A stretch of 5,488 nt of DNA from an uncultured Clostridia bacterium (lineage in GTDB: Bacteria; Bacillota; Clostridia; Lachnospirales; Lachnospiraceae): positions 1 through 5,488 of the forward strand of contig CAMORF010000171.1 of the NCBI GenBank assembly GCA_946623485.1. The letters are read 5' to 3'. A program made the position numbers and the translations under genes. The notes below the pieces were generated by a model. That model ran no database searches. It was not told the origin of the DNA and was given only the letters and a program-made list of their open reading frames with translations. Below are positions 1-5,359 of this stretch, one piece after another (within the stretch, counting starts at the first letter, position 1; every line of letters starts with the position of its first letter).

Positions 1-79
1 CTGTGGACTCGAAGACAATCCGGCGCAATATTCATAAGTGATTGCTGAACAGCTTTATAGACTCCCGACATCCATCCAA

Positions 80-979
80 TCATAGGAGACTTCGGATATC
101 TTCCGGGACAGGTGCTTCAAACCGTACCGGTTCCCGCGTGATCGGATGCATGAATTCCAGCGACATGGAATGCAGCGCCTGCCGGCTGATCACATCCTCC
201 GGCCATCCATACAGCGTGTCTCCGGCAACCGGATGCTGCAGATAAGCCATGTGTACCCGGATCTGGTGCGTGCGCCCGGTTTCGAGACGGACCGAAAGCG
301 CGGTTGTATCATTTCGGGGATTGTAGGAAAGCGGGGCGAAATGAGTGATTGCCCGCTGTCCGTTTTCGGGATCCACGCACCGCTCAATCATAGAGGCGGC
401 GCGCCTTCTGATCGGAGCATCAACGGTTCCGGCCGCATCAATCCGGCCGTGGACAACCGTAAAATAAGTGCGGCGGATCCTTCGCGCTTTCATTTCATCA
501 TAAAGGATCGCAGAGCTGGCCATATTCTTCGCCACGATTACGAGCCCGCTTGTGTTGCGGTCCAGCCGGTTCACGCAGCGATAGACAAACGGAATGCCCT
601 GCCTGTCATAATAAGCCACAACTCCGTTCCCCAGCGTGTATTCATAATGCCCGATGGAAGGCTGGATCGGAAGGAAAGGGGGCTTATCGAGGACAAGGAT
701 ATCATCGTCTTCGTAAACGATATTCAGATCCATCGGATTCGGGACAATGCGCTCAGAGGAAATCTCGTCTGTGAAGATAACTTCGAGCACGTCTCCCTTC
801 CGGACCGGGTGGTTCGTGTAAACGCTTTCTCCGTTCAGGAAAAGCGTATTTTCGTGATGCCGCAGATAAGTGAGGAGATGCCGGGAAAATCCCCGGGCAC
901 GCAAAAACTCAGAGCAGGAAGCAGGCCGGCTGAGCGTCATGTAATTCTCCTTCATTTCATAAACAATCCGTCTTGTCAT
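80..979 (-). CDS. RluA/RluD-family RNA pseudouridine synthase
   Basis: This 299-residue protein should isomerise uridine to pseudouridine in structured RNA, probably 23S rRNA or tRNA, in the cytoplasm. An S4-like RNA-binding segment lies at about residues 17-70, ending in VRKGDVLEV. The catalytic domain follows: LVLDKP (96-100), then NRLDRNTSGL (137-146) with the catalytic Asp at 140, the RLETGRTHQIRVHM block (231-244), HPVAGDTLYG (249-258) and a closing LHSMSLEFMHP (269-279). All the usual family motifs and the usual length of about 300 residues are present, so it looks functional. The ATG at 979 is preceded by GAGGGGG (plus-strand 990-996) at 10 nt; Met9 and Met14 are weaker alternatives. 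It is divergent from the sigma-factor operon and probably monocistronic. Which RNA position it modifies cannot be read from sequence, so no symbol is assigned. The family call is secure. Confidence 0.95.
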   Translation of the reverse strand: MTRRIVYEMKENYMTLSRPASCSEFLRARGFSRHLLTYLRHHENTLFLNGESVYTNHPVRKGDVLEVIFTDEISSERIVPNPMDLNIVYEDDDILVLDKPPFLPIQPSIGHYEYTLGNGVVAYYDRQGIPFVYRCVNRLDRNTSGLVIVAKNMASSAILYDEMKARRIRRTYFTVVHGRIDAAGTVDAPIRRRAASMIERCVDPENGQRAITHFAPLSYNPRNDTTALSVRLETGRTHQIRVHMAYLQHPVAGDTLYGWPEDVISRQALHSMSLEFMHPITREPVRFEAPVPEDIRSLL

Positions 980-1028
980 TCTGATTCAGCCCCCTCGTAT
1001 TCCGCAACATCTGCCTATCGTGAATCCA

Positions 1029-1037
1029 ATTATAACA
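1029..1037 (-). promoter_or_regulatory. Extended -10 promoter for the pseudouridine synthase gene
   Basis: Read on the minus strand this is TGTTATAAT, an exact TATAAT hexamer with the upstream TGn extension of extended -10 promoters. It lies about 50 bp upstream of the ATG at 979, which would give a start site near 1022 and a leader of about 40 nt containing the GAGGGGG ribosome binding site. No good -35 hexamer is seen at 16-18 bp spacing, which is acceptable for the extended -10 class. The motif match is seen directly; activity is inferred. Confidence 0.6.
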
Positions 1038-1082
1038 TCCGGTTGACGCTTCCACGAGCAAAATTGAAAATAGCATCGGCAG

Positions 1083-1118
1083 GCAAGCTTGCAGGATTGC
1101 GTGATGACAGCCTGCAAG
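1083..1118. repeat. Overlapping dyads in the divergent intergenic region
   Basis: Two overlapping symmetries are present. GCAAGCTTGC at 1083-1092 is a perfect 10-bp palindrome. CTTGCAGG (1088-1095) pairs with CCTGCAAG (1111-1118) across a 15-nt spacer. They lie between the two divergent promoters, upstream of the ECF -35 by about 55 bp. No T-run follows in either orientation, so this is not an intrinsic terminator. It could be an operator or merely a chance hairpin. Confidence 0.35.
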
Positions 1119-1171
1119 GAGTGCTGAATCGTAAAAAAACTTGAGATAAGGGACTTTTTTTATAAATTTCC

Positions 1172-1197
1172 TGTAACGAAAACGATTCTCATCCGTC
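1172..1197 (+). promoter_or_regulatory. ECF-sigma-type promoter of the sigma/anti-sigma operon
   Basis: TGTAAC at 1172-1177 is followed after exactly 16 nt by CGTC at 1194-1197. This fits the known Bacillus ECF promoter pattern (TGAAAC/TGTAAC, 16-17 bp, CGT followed by A or C). The predicted transcription start is about 1203-1206, giving a leader of roughly 25 nt before the GTG at 1231. The run of seven T at 1155-1161 just upstream may act as an UP-like element. The position, directly ahead of an ECF sigma gene, suggests autoregulation, which is an inference from context. Confidence 0.7.
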
Positions 1198-1215
1198 TAA
1201 TCAATGAATCCCAGG

Positions 1216-1226
1216 AAAGGAGGTGA
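1216..1226 (+). promoter_or_regulatory. Strong ribosome binding site that sets the GTG start
   Basis: AAAGGAGGTGA is a near-complete complement to the 16S rRNA 3' end. GGAGG ends 7 nt before the GTG at 1231. It decides the sigma-factor start in favour of GTG 1231 over the in-frame ATG at 1204. Confidence 0.85.
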
Positions 1227-1230
1227 GACA

Positions 1231-1764
1231 GTGACAGCCTTTAGTGATCGAAGCCGGGCATCCGAAGAGCGCCGGAATCACGCAATTCCACGCAGCCGGA
1301 AGCTGTACGAGACATACTATATGCGCGTGTTCTCCTATGTGATGACGCTATCGGGGGACAGAAACCTTGCGGAGGAGATCACCCAGGAGACATTCTTCCG
1401 CGCATTTTCCAGGAAAAATGAGTTCCGCGGGGAATCCAGTGAAGTGACCTGGCTTTGTACCATCGCGAAGAACTGCTTCCTGGATGAAAAACGGCGGCAG
1501 AAGAAGACCGAACCGATGCCGGAGGATCTGCCGGAAGACGGGGAAGGCATCGAGGGAAAACAGATCGACCGGGATGCTTCATTCCGGATCCATGTAGCGC
1601 TGCATGCCTTGGAGGAGCCCTACAGAGAAGTGTTCGAACTGCGGATCTTCGGCGAGCTGAGTTTTCGCGAGATCGGGATGATCTTCGGCAAGACTGAAAA
1701 TTGGGCCCGTGTCACTTATCACCGTGCCAGACTGAAGATACAGGAAAGGATGGAGAAAACATGA
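1231..1764 (+). CDS. ECF-family RNA polymerase sigma factor
   Basis: This 177-residue cytoplasmic protein should direct RNA polymerase to a small stress or envelope regulon. Region sigma-2 spans about residues 24-90: RNLAEEITQETFFRAF (44-59) is the typical core-binding helix, followed by TWLCTIAKNCFLDEKRR. An acidic linker (about 94-115) separates it from region sigma-4 (about 120-172), where PYREVFELRIFGELSFREIGMIFGK forms the helix-turn-helix and RVTYHRARLKIQE closes it. The start is placed at GTG 1231 because AAAGGAGGTGA (1216-1226) lies immediately upstream at ideal spacing. The in-frame ATG at 1204 has no such site, and the ribosome binding site would then fall inside the gene. The stop codon overlaps the next start as ATGA, so the two are translationally coupled. 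The family is certain; regulon and signal are unknown. Confidence 0.93.
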   Translation: MTAFSDRSRASEERRNHAIPRSRKLYETYYMRVFSYVMTLSGDRNLAEEITQETFFRAFSRKNEFRGESSEVTWLCTIAKNCFLDEKRRQKKTEPMPEDLPEDGEGIEGKQIDRDASFRIHVALHALEEPYREVFELRIFGELSFREIGMIFGKTENWARVTYHRARLKIQERMEKT

Positions 1765-2492
1765 GGATAGATTGTGAAGTGATTCGTGATTTGCTGCCCC
1801 TGTATGCAGACAATGCCTGCAGCGGGAAGAGCCGTCTGATGATTGAAGAGCATCTTGCGGAATGCAGTGCCTGCTGCGGGCAGCTGGAGCAGATCCGGAA
1901 GACAGAGATCGATGATTCTTTGCGGGAGGAAAAAACCTCCGTGATTCAATATGGAGAGAACCAGCTCCGGCGCCGCTCTGCCGTGGTCGGATCCGCGATG
2001 TCAGGGCTGTTTATGATCCCGATCCTGATATACCTCGTGGTGAACATTTACACCGGGTCATCTCTGGGCGTGTTTTTTGTAGTCCTGGCTTCCATTCTGG
2101 TAGCGGCATCCCTGATCGTCGTACCCATGATGGTGCCGGAAGACAAAGCATTCTGGACATTCTGCGCATTCTGCGCAAGCCTGATGCTGCTGCTTGCTGT
2201 GACAAGCCTGTATTCCCATGGCCGGTGGTTTTGGATTGCGTCAAGCGCCACATTGTTCGGGCTGGGCGTCGTATTCCTGCCGTTTCTGGTACGGGCAAAG
2301 CCGGCCAGAAAGATGATCGGAAACAGCAATCCGGTTGTAATCGTAATCGGGATCGATGTGCTCCTGTTCATCAACATGATGAATATGATCGCGAGAAACG
2401 GTAAGCTCACCATAGACAGCATCCTGTTTACTCTCGGCATCCTTGCAGGAATCGTAGTGATCGCCAGTAAGATCCTCAAAAAGAACCGGTGA
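1761..2492 (+). CDS. Zinc-finger (zf-HC2) six-span membrane anti-sigma factor
   Basis: This 243-residue protein probably binds and silences the ECF sigma factor encoded just upstream. Residues 1-45 form an N-terminal zinc anti-sigma domain with Cys5, His31, Cys35 and Cys38, the H-x3-C-x2-C pattern of ZAS/zf-HC2 proteins. A charged linker (about 46-72) follows. Then come six hydrophobic segments at roughly 74-97, 102-125, 130-151, 156-177, 191-211 and 217-238, ending in a Lys/Arg-rich tail. There is almost no extracytoplasmic domain, so a signal would have to be sensed within or near the membrane. The ATG at 1761 is chosen because it overlaps the sigma stop as ATGA and has AAAGGA and GGAG upstream (1745-1755). 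An upstream in-frame ATG at 1701 would add 20 residues lying inside the sigma gene. The TGA stop falls within a palindromic repeat. The role is inferred from domain and operon. Confidence 0.85.
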   Translation: MRIDCEVIRDLLPLYADNACSGKSRLMIEEHLAECSACCGQLEQIRKTEIDDSLREEKTSVIQYGENQLRRRSAVVGSAMSGLFMIPILIYLVVNIYTGSSLGVFFVVLASILVAASLIVVPMMVPEDKAFWTFCAFCASLMLLLAVTSLYSHGRWFWIASSATLFGLGVVFLPFLVRAKPARKMIGNSNPVVIVIGIDVLLFINMMNMIARNGKLTIDSILFTLGILAGIVVIASKILKKNR

Positions 2493-2570
2493 AACAGGGG
2501 ACGGTTCTCCGTTTCATTCCCCTGTTTCATTCACTCCGGAAGTGAAACAGAGAACCGTCCCCTGTTTCAC
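2489..2570. repeat. 82-bp compound palindrome, REP/BIME-like
   Basis: The outer arms, 2489-2509 and 2550-2570, are perfectly complementary over 21 bp and begin GTGAAACAGGGGACGG. After one mismatch, six more pairs follow (2511-2516 with 2543-2548). The same element can instead fold as two smaller hairpins: 2490-2500 with 2519-2529 (11 bp) and 2542-2550 with 2562-2570 (9 bp). TTCACT/AGTGAA (2530-2535 and 2541-2546) is a further small stem. Motif copies recur within it in both orientations, as in composite REP elements. I recall repeats with a GGGGACGGTTCTC core as widely dispersed in clostridial genomes, and REP elements of this kind are known to be spread by REP-associated tyrosine transposases. 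No T-run follows, but the transcript would fold strongly and may protect or end the upstream mRNA. It contains the anti-sigma stop codon. Confidence 0.8.
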
Positions 2571-2578
2571 TCTCCGGA

Positions 2579-2689
2579 ATGAAAAGAAAAAGGAACATAT
2601 TCGTCATTTTGATTGAGGCTTTGGCAATCATGGGACTGCGGCGAGATAGAGACTGCGGCGAGATAGGGACTGCGGCAAGAAGGATGTGA
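2579..2689 (+). CDS. Possible 36-residue peptide, hypothetical
   Basis: An ATG at 2579 opens a 36-codon frame ending in TGA at 2687-2689, three bases before the ATG of the HD-domain gene. The peptide starts with basic residues (MKRKRN) followed by a hydrophobic stretch (IFVILIEALAIMGL) like a short membrane segment or the start of a lost membrane protein. Its second half is encoded by the 17-bp tandem repeats. No convincing ribosome binding site precedes it, because the palindromic repeat ends just upstream. It could be a leader coupled to the HD gene, a remnant, or chance. I do not recognise it. Confidence 0.2.
   Translation: MKRKRNIFVILIEALAIMGLRRDRDCGEIGTAARRM
2633..2683 (+). repeat. Three 17-bp direct tandem repeats
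   Basis: The units are GGACTGCGGCGAGATAG (2633-2649), AGACTGCGGCGAGATAG (2650-2666) and a diverged GGACTGCGGCAAGAAGG (2667-2683). Units 1 and 2 differ at one base. Unit 3 differs from unit 1 at three bases near its end, and those changes, with the A at 2684, create the AAGGA at 2680-2684 that serves as ribosome binding site for the gene starting at 2693. The repeat lies wholly between the palindrome and that gene. Confidence 0.85.
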
Positions 2690-2692
2690 ATT

Positions 2693-3115
2693 ATGAAACT
2701 GGATTTTACTGATTTTTTATATGCCATGTCTTTTGCATTGGATGCAATCGAGCATGAGTTTACAGGGGCAACGGCTGAACATGGGAAAAGGGTTGCCTGG
2801 CTTTCCATGAAAATGGCGGAAGGGATCGGTTTGTCTGACGAAGCGCTGATAGACTTTATCGGATGTGCGATTCTCCATGACAATGCTGTCTCAGAATACC
2901 TTCGCGAAGAGAGAAGTGTAAATATAGGCGCTGACGAATCCTGTGAAAAAGGTGTTATGGAGTATGGGAGGCTGGCAGGCCACGCGATCATAGGGGAGCG
3001 AAATGCAAGTCGAGCAGCTTTGTCCTTGCCGTTTTATCGTAAGTGCCAGGGATCGCTGCCTGCGCAGGAGGGATCGTACCAGGAAGGAATCGTATCACGT
3101 AATCATTCAGTTTAG
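2693..3115 (+). CDS. Truncated HD-GYP-type phosphohydrolase (probable remnant)
   Basis: The 140-residue product matches the first half of an HD-GYP domain, the cytoplasmic fold that hydrolyses cyclic di-GMP. His30 (EHGKRV) is the first metal-ligand position, His62-Asp63 (ILHDNAVSEYL) is the HD pair, and GHAIIGERNASR (96-107) with His97 resembles the next ligand region. The second half expected in the family, with a HHE...DG.GYP-type motif, is absent. After about residue 113 the protein runs into FYRKCQGSLPAQEGSYQEG and stops. I saw no trace of the missing motif in the other frames, so a deletion is more likely than a single frameshift. The start ATG has AAGGA (2680-2684) at 8 nt. The protein lacks part of its metal site and is probably inactive as a phosphodiesterase; it may be a pseudogene or a repurposed HD fragment. 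The stop lies 10 nt before the next start, so co-transcription is likely. Confidence 0.65.
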   Translation: MKLDFTDFLYAMSFALDAIEHEFTGATAEHGKRVAWLSMKMAEGIGLSDEALIDFIGCAILHDNAVSEYLREERSVNIGADESCEKGVMEYGRLAGHAIIGERNASRAALSLPFYRKCQGSLPAQEGSYQEGIVSRNHSV

Positions 3116-3125
3116 GGAGGCGTAG

Positions 3126-5273
3126 ATGGAAAAGGAATATAATCCGGGCTGCGACCGCCTTGCAGGGGCAAGGAAAGGCGTGGGTTTTCAGCCTTGGCCG
3201 GAAGGAAGATTTTCAGTATCCCAGGCTTATGTCTGCCATGGGAGTGAAAGAGAACAGATTGACCTGAGTGAATCGGATCTATATGGCAGCATGGTTACTG
3301 CTTCGCAAAATAAATGCGCTGTATGGGTCGAGTCCATAAAAAAGGACAGAATGCTTGCGTTGAAGCTTGGTGCCTGCATCGAAACATCAGATCCCACGTT
3401 TGGCGATCAGGAATCAATGCCGTTGTCAGACGCAGCCGGCCTTATGATCAGGCCTGCCGGCTCCTTCCGGTTTCTGTCTGTCTACCAGCATAAAGAATGG
3501 TGGCTCAGGCCGGCGTTTGGATGTGCCCTGGAGGAGATACCTGCCAGAAGCCAGTGTATCATCCGGAAACGGGAAACGGATTATGAGATATTTCTGGCTG
3601 TTTCCGGCAGGCAGTGCAGGGCAGACCTGAAAGGCACGGAGGATGGTCTCTATTTATCCCTTTCTTCGAATGAGACGGGGCTCCGCAGCGTGGAGGACAT
3701 CGCGATGGTTTACGCAGCCGGCGCGGATCCCTATGCGCTTCTGGAGGAGATGGTTCTTTTCGCGCTGGAGGCTTCGGGCAAAAAGTGCGTAAGGCGTTCC
3801 GACAAGCCTTATCCGGATGTCTTCAGGAAATGGGGATGGTGTACCTGGGATTCCCTCGGGCAGGATGTAAACGAGGCGGCGATCCTGGAGAAAATGGAAG
3901 ACTTCAAGAGGCTTGGCCTGCGTGTGCCGTGGGTCCTGATCGATGACGGATGGTCCGAGGCTGATCGTGACAGGAAGCTTTTGAGAAGCTTTTCCGAGGA
4001 TCCGGAGCGATTCCCACGGGGGCTTGCGGCAACCGTAAAAACCTTGAAAGAAACATACGGCGTGGAACATGTTGGTGTCTGGCAGGCTGTAAAGGGCTAC
4101 TGGAACGGTGTGGAGCCGGGATCCGAAGCATGGATGGAAACAGCCGCATTTCTCAGAAAATATCCGAATGGGGAAACGTCGCCCGATGCCAATGCGTCTT
4201 CTTGCTTTGGGTTCTGGGACAGGTGGCATGAAAGCCTTGCTGCAAAAGGAATCTCATTCGTAAAGGTGGACAGCCAGAGTTCATTTTCCCTGATGACAAG
4301 AGGATGCGGATCCTATGGAGAAACCTCCATGGGGATGCACAAAGGGCTGGAAGCCTCCTGCCAGATGCATTTTAACGGAAACCTGATCAACTGTATGGGG
4401 ATGGCGCCTGAGGATATCTGGAACCGGTGCAATGCCTCCCTGTCGCGCAGCAGTGATGACTTTACGCCGACCGTCCCGGGGACATTCCGGGAGCATGCCA
4501 TGCAGAACAGCTATAATTCTATCCTTCATGGCTGCTTCTTCTGGGGCGACTGGGATATGGCATGGTCGAAGCATGAAGAAAGCAGGCCCGGGCTGATCCT
4601 GCGGGCCATAAGCGGCGGACCCTTCTATGTAAGTGATGGCTGCAATGCCACAGTGCCGGAGGAGATTCTTCCCCTGATCGCAGAGGATGGGTCAGTGCTG
4701 AAATGTGACGATGTCGGACGTCCGACGCTGGACTGCCTGATGGATCCGGATGTCATGATAAAAAGGCCTCTGAAGGTTTATAACAGATATCGGGAGAGTA
4801 TATATATAGCTGCATTCCTGGACCGGGAGGCCGGACCGTGTGATGGTGTATTGGACCTTCAGCAGATTCCGGGAACGCAGGGCCATCAAGCCTGGTGGAT
4901 CTATGACCGGCAGGGAAGATGCATAGAAAGGTATGATCGGGAGAAAGGTTTTTCTTTTCGGATTCTGCCCGGTGAGGCCAGGCTTTTCCAGCTCATCCCT
5001 TCCGTGGAGCCGGTTAGCGTCATCGGAATGACTGACAAATATATCTCAGGAGCCGGCATTAAGTGTGTGCATATGTTTGAGGACAGTTGTGTGCTTCAGA
5101 CATGCTGCGGCGGGGAATTGTCTCTTGTTACGCAAAACAGGCAGATCAAGAATGTTTTGATCCGCCATCAGAATGCAGGGACAGGTGAGAAGGCTGACTG
5201 GACCACAGAAGGTGCGATCATCAGAATAAAGGGGATTCAGGCGCACGACCAGATACGGATTTCCTGGATATAA
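3126..5273 (+). CDS. GH36 raffinose-synthase/Sip1-like alpha-galactosidase family protein
   Basis: This 715-residue protein should cleave or transfer alpha-galactosyl groups from raffinose-type oligosaccharides or similar sugars. An N-terminal beta-rich region (about 1-225) precedes a (beta/alpha)8 barrel (about 230-510). The barrel shows KWGWCTWDSLG (235-245), VLIDDGW (270-276), VGVWQAVKGYWNG (316-328), FVKVDSQ (378-384) with the probable nucleophile Asp382, and SRSSDDFTP (440-448) with the probable acid/base at Asp444 or Asp445. FFWGDWDM (471-478) and ISGGPFYVSD (495-504) match the Sip1 branch. A C-terminal beta domain follows. No signal peptide is seen, so it acts in the cytoplasm on imported sugar. 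GGGAGG (3115-3120) lies 5 nt before the ATG and overlaps the stop of the HD gene. Hydrolase versus galactosyltransferase activity cannot be settled from sequence. No transporter or regulator adjoins it in this window. Confidence 0.88.
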   Translation: MEKEYNPGCDRLAGARKGVGFQPWPEGRFSVSQAYVCHGSEREQIDLSESDLYGSMVTASQNKCAVWVESIKKDRMLALKLGACIETSDPTFGDQESMPLSDAAGLMIRPAGSFRFLSVYQHKEWWLRPAFGCALEEIPARSQCIIRKRETDYEIFLAVSGRQCRADLKGTEDGLYLSLSSNETGLRSVEDIAMVYAAGADPYALLEEMVLFALEASGKKCVRRSDKPYPDVFRKWGWCTWDSLGQDVNEAAILEKMEDFKRLGLRVPWVLIDDGWSEADRDRKLLRSFSEDPERFPRGLAATVKTLKETYGVEHVGVWQAVKGYWNGVEPGSEAWMETAAFLRKYPNGETSPDANASSCFGFWDRWHESLAAKGISFVKVDSQSSFSLMTRGCGSYGETSMGMHKGLEASCQMHFNGNLINCMGMAPEDIWNRCNASLSRSSDDFTPTVPGTFREHAMQNSYNSILHGCFFWGDWDMAWSKHEESRPGLILRAISGGPFYVSDGCNATVPEEILPLIAEDGSVLKCDDVGRPTLDCLMDPDVMIKRPLKVYNRYRESIYIAAFLDREAGPCDGVLDLQQIPGTQGHQAWWIYDRQGRCIERYDREKGFSFRILPGEARLFQLIPSVEPVSVIGMTDKYISGAGIKCVHMFEDSCVLQTCCGGELSLVTQNRQIKNVLIRHQNAGTGEKADWTTEGAIIRIKGIQAHDQIRISWI

Positions 5274-5359
5274 GGATCTGTTACAGAATAATTTGATCAT
5301 CTTGCGTGTCTGATTTTCCGATTGCGTCGTCAGAAAGTCTCGCTTAGTTTTGAAGGAAC

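Noticed and set aside
1..79. Start of another minus-strand gene at an ATG near 33-35
   Set aside because: Only about 11 codons remain before the window edge and there is no ribosome binding site, so it cannot be supported.
1043..1071. Possible vegetative promoter TTGACG-N17-GAAAAT on the plus strand
   Set aside because: The -35 is good but the -10 matches only 4 of 6 bases, and the leader would be about 150 nt. The ECF promoter is closer and better; a secondary promoter cannot be excluded.
1088..1118. Intrinsic terminator between the divergent genes
   Set aside because: The 8-bp stem has a 15-nt loop and no adjacent T-run in either direction, and both flanking genes are transcribed away from it.
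146..1144. A 332-codon plus-strand open frame antisense to the pseudouridine synthase
   Set aside because: The opposite strand encodes a protein with all RluA motifs. The antisense product has no recognisable domain, no good ribosome binding site, and runs through the divergent promoter region, so it is a shadow frame.
1178..1196. Fur-box-like string (GATTCTCATC) in the ECF promoter spacer
   Set aside because: By my alignment it matches only about 11 of 19 positions of the Fur consensus, and its right half is poor. The ECF promoter explains the same bases better.
2048..2530. Minus-strand frame of 160 codons opposite the anti-sigma gene
   Set aside because: It starts inside the palindromic repeat (ENRPLFHR is translated repeat sequence) and its composition mirrors the hydrophobic anti-sigma gene on the other strand.
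2489..2570. CRISPR repeat or simple intrinsic terminator
   Set aside because: There is a single composite palindrome without regularly spaced spacers, and no T-run follows the stem. REP-type repeat fits better.
2527..2991. Minus-strand frame of 154 codons opposite the HD gene
   Set aside because: The plus strand encodes recognisable HD motifs with a ribosome binding site. The minus frame again begins in repeat sequence and shows no family features.
3654..4229. Minus-strand frame of 191 codons inside the GH36 gene
   Set aside because: It lies fully within conserved GH36 barrel sequence and has no family resemblance or start signals.
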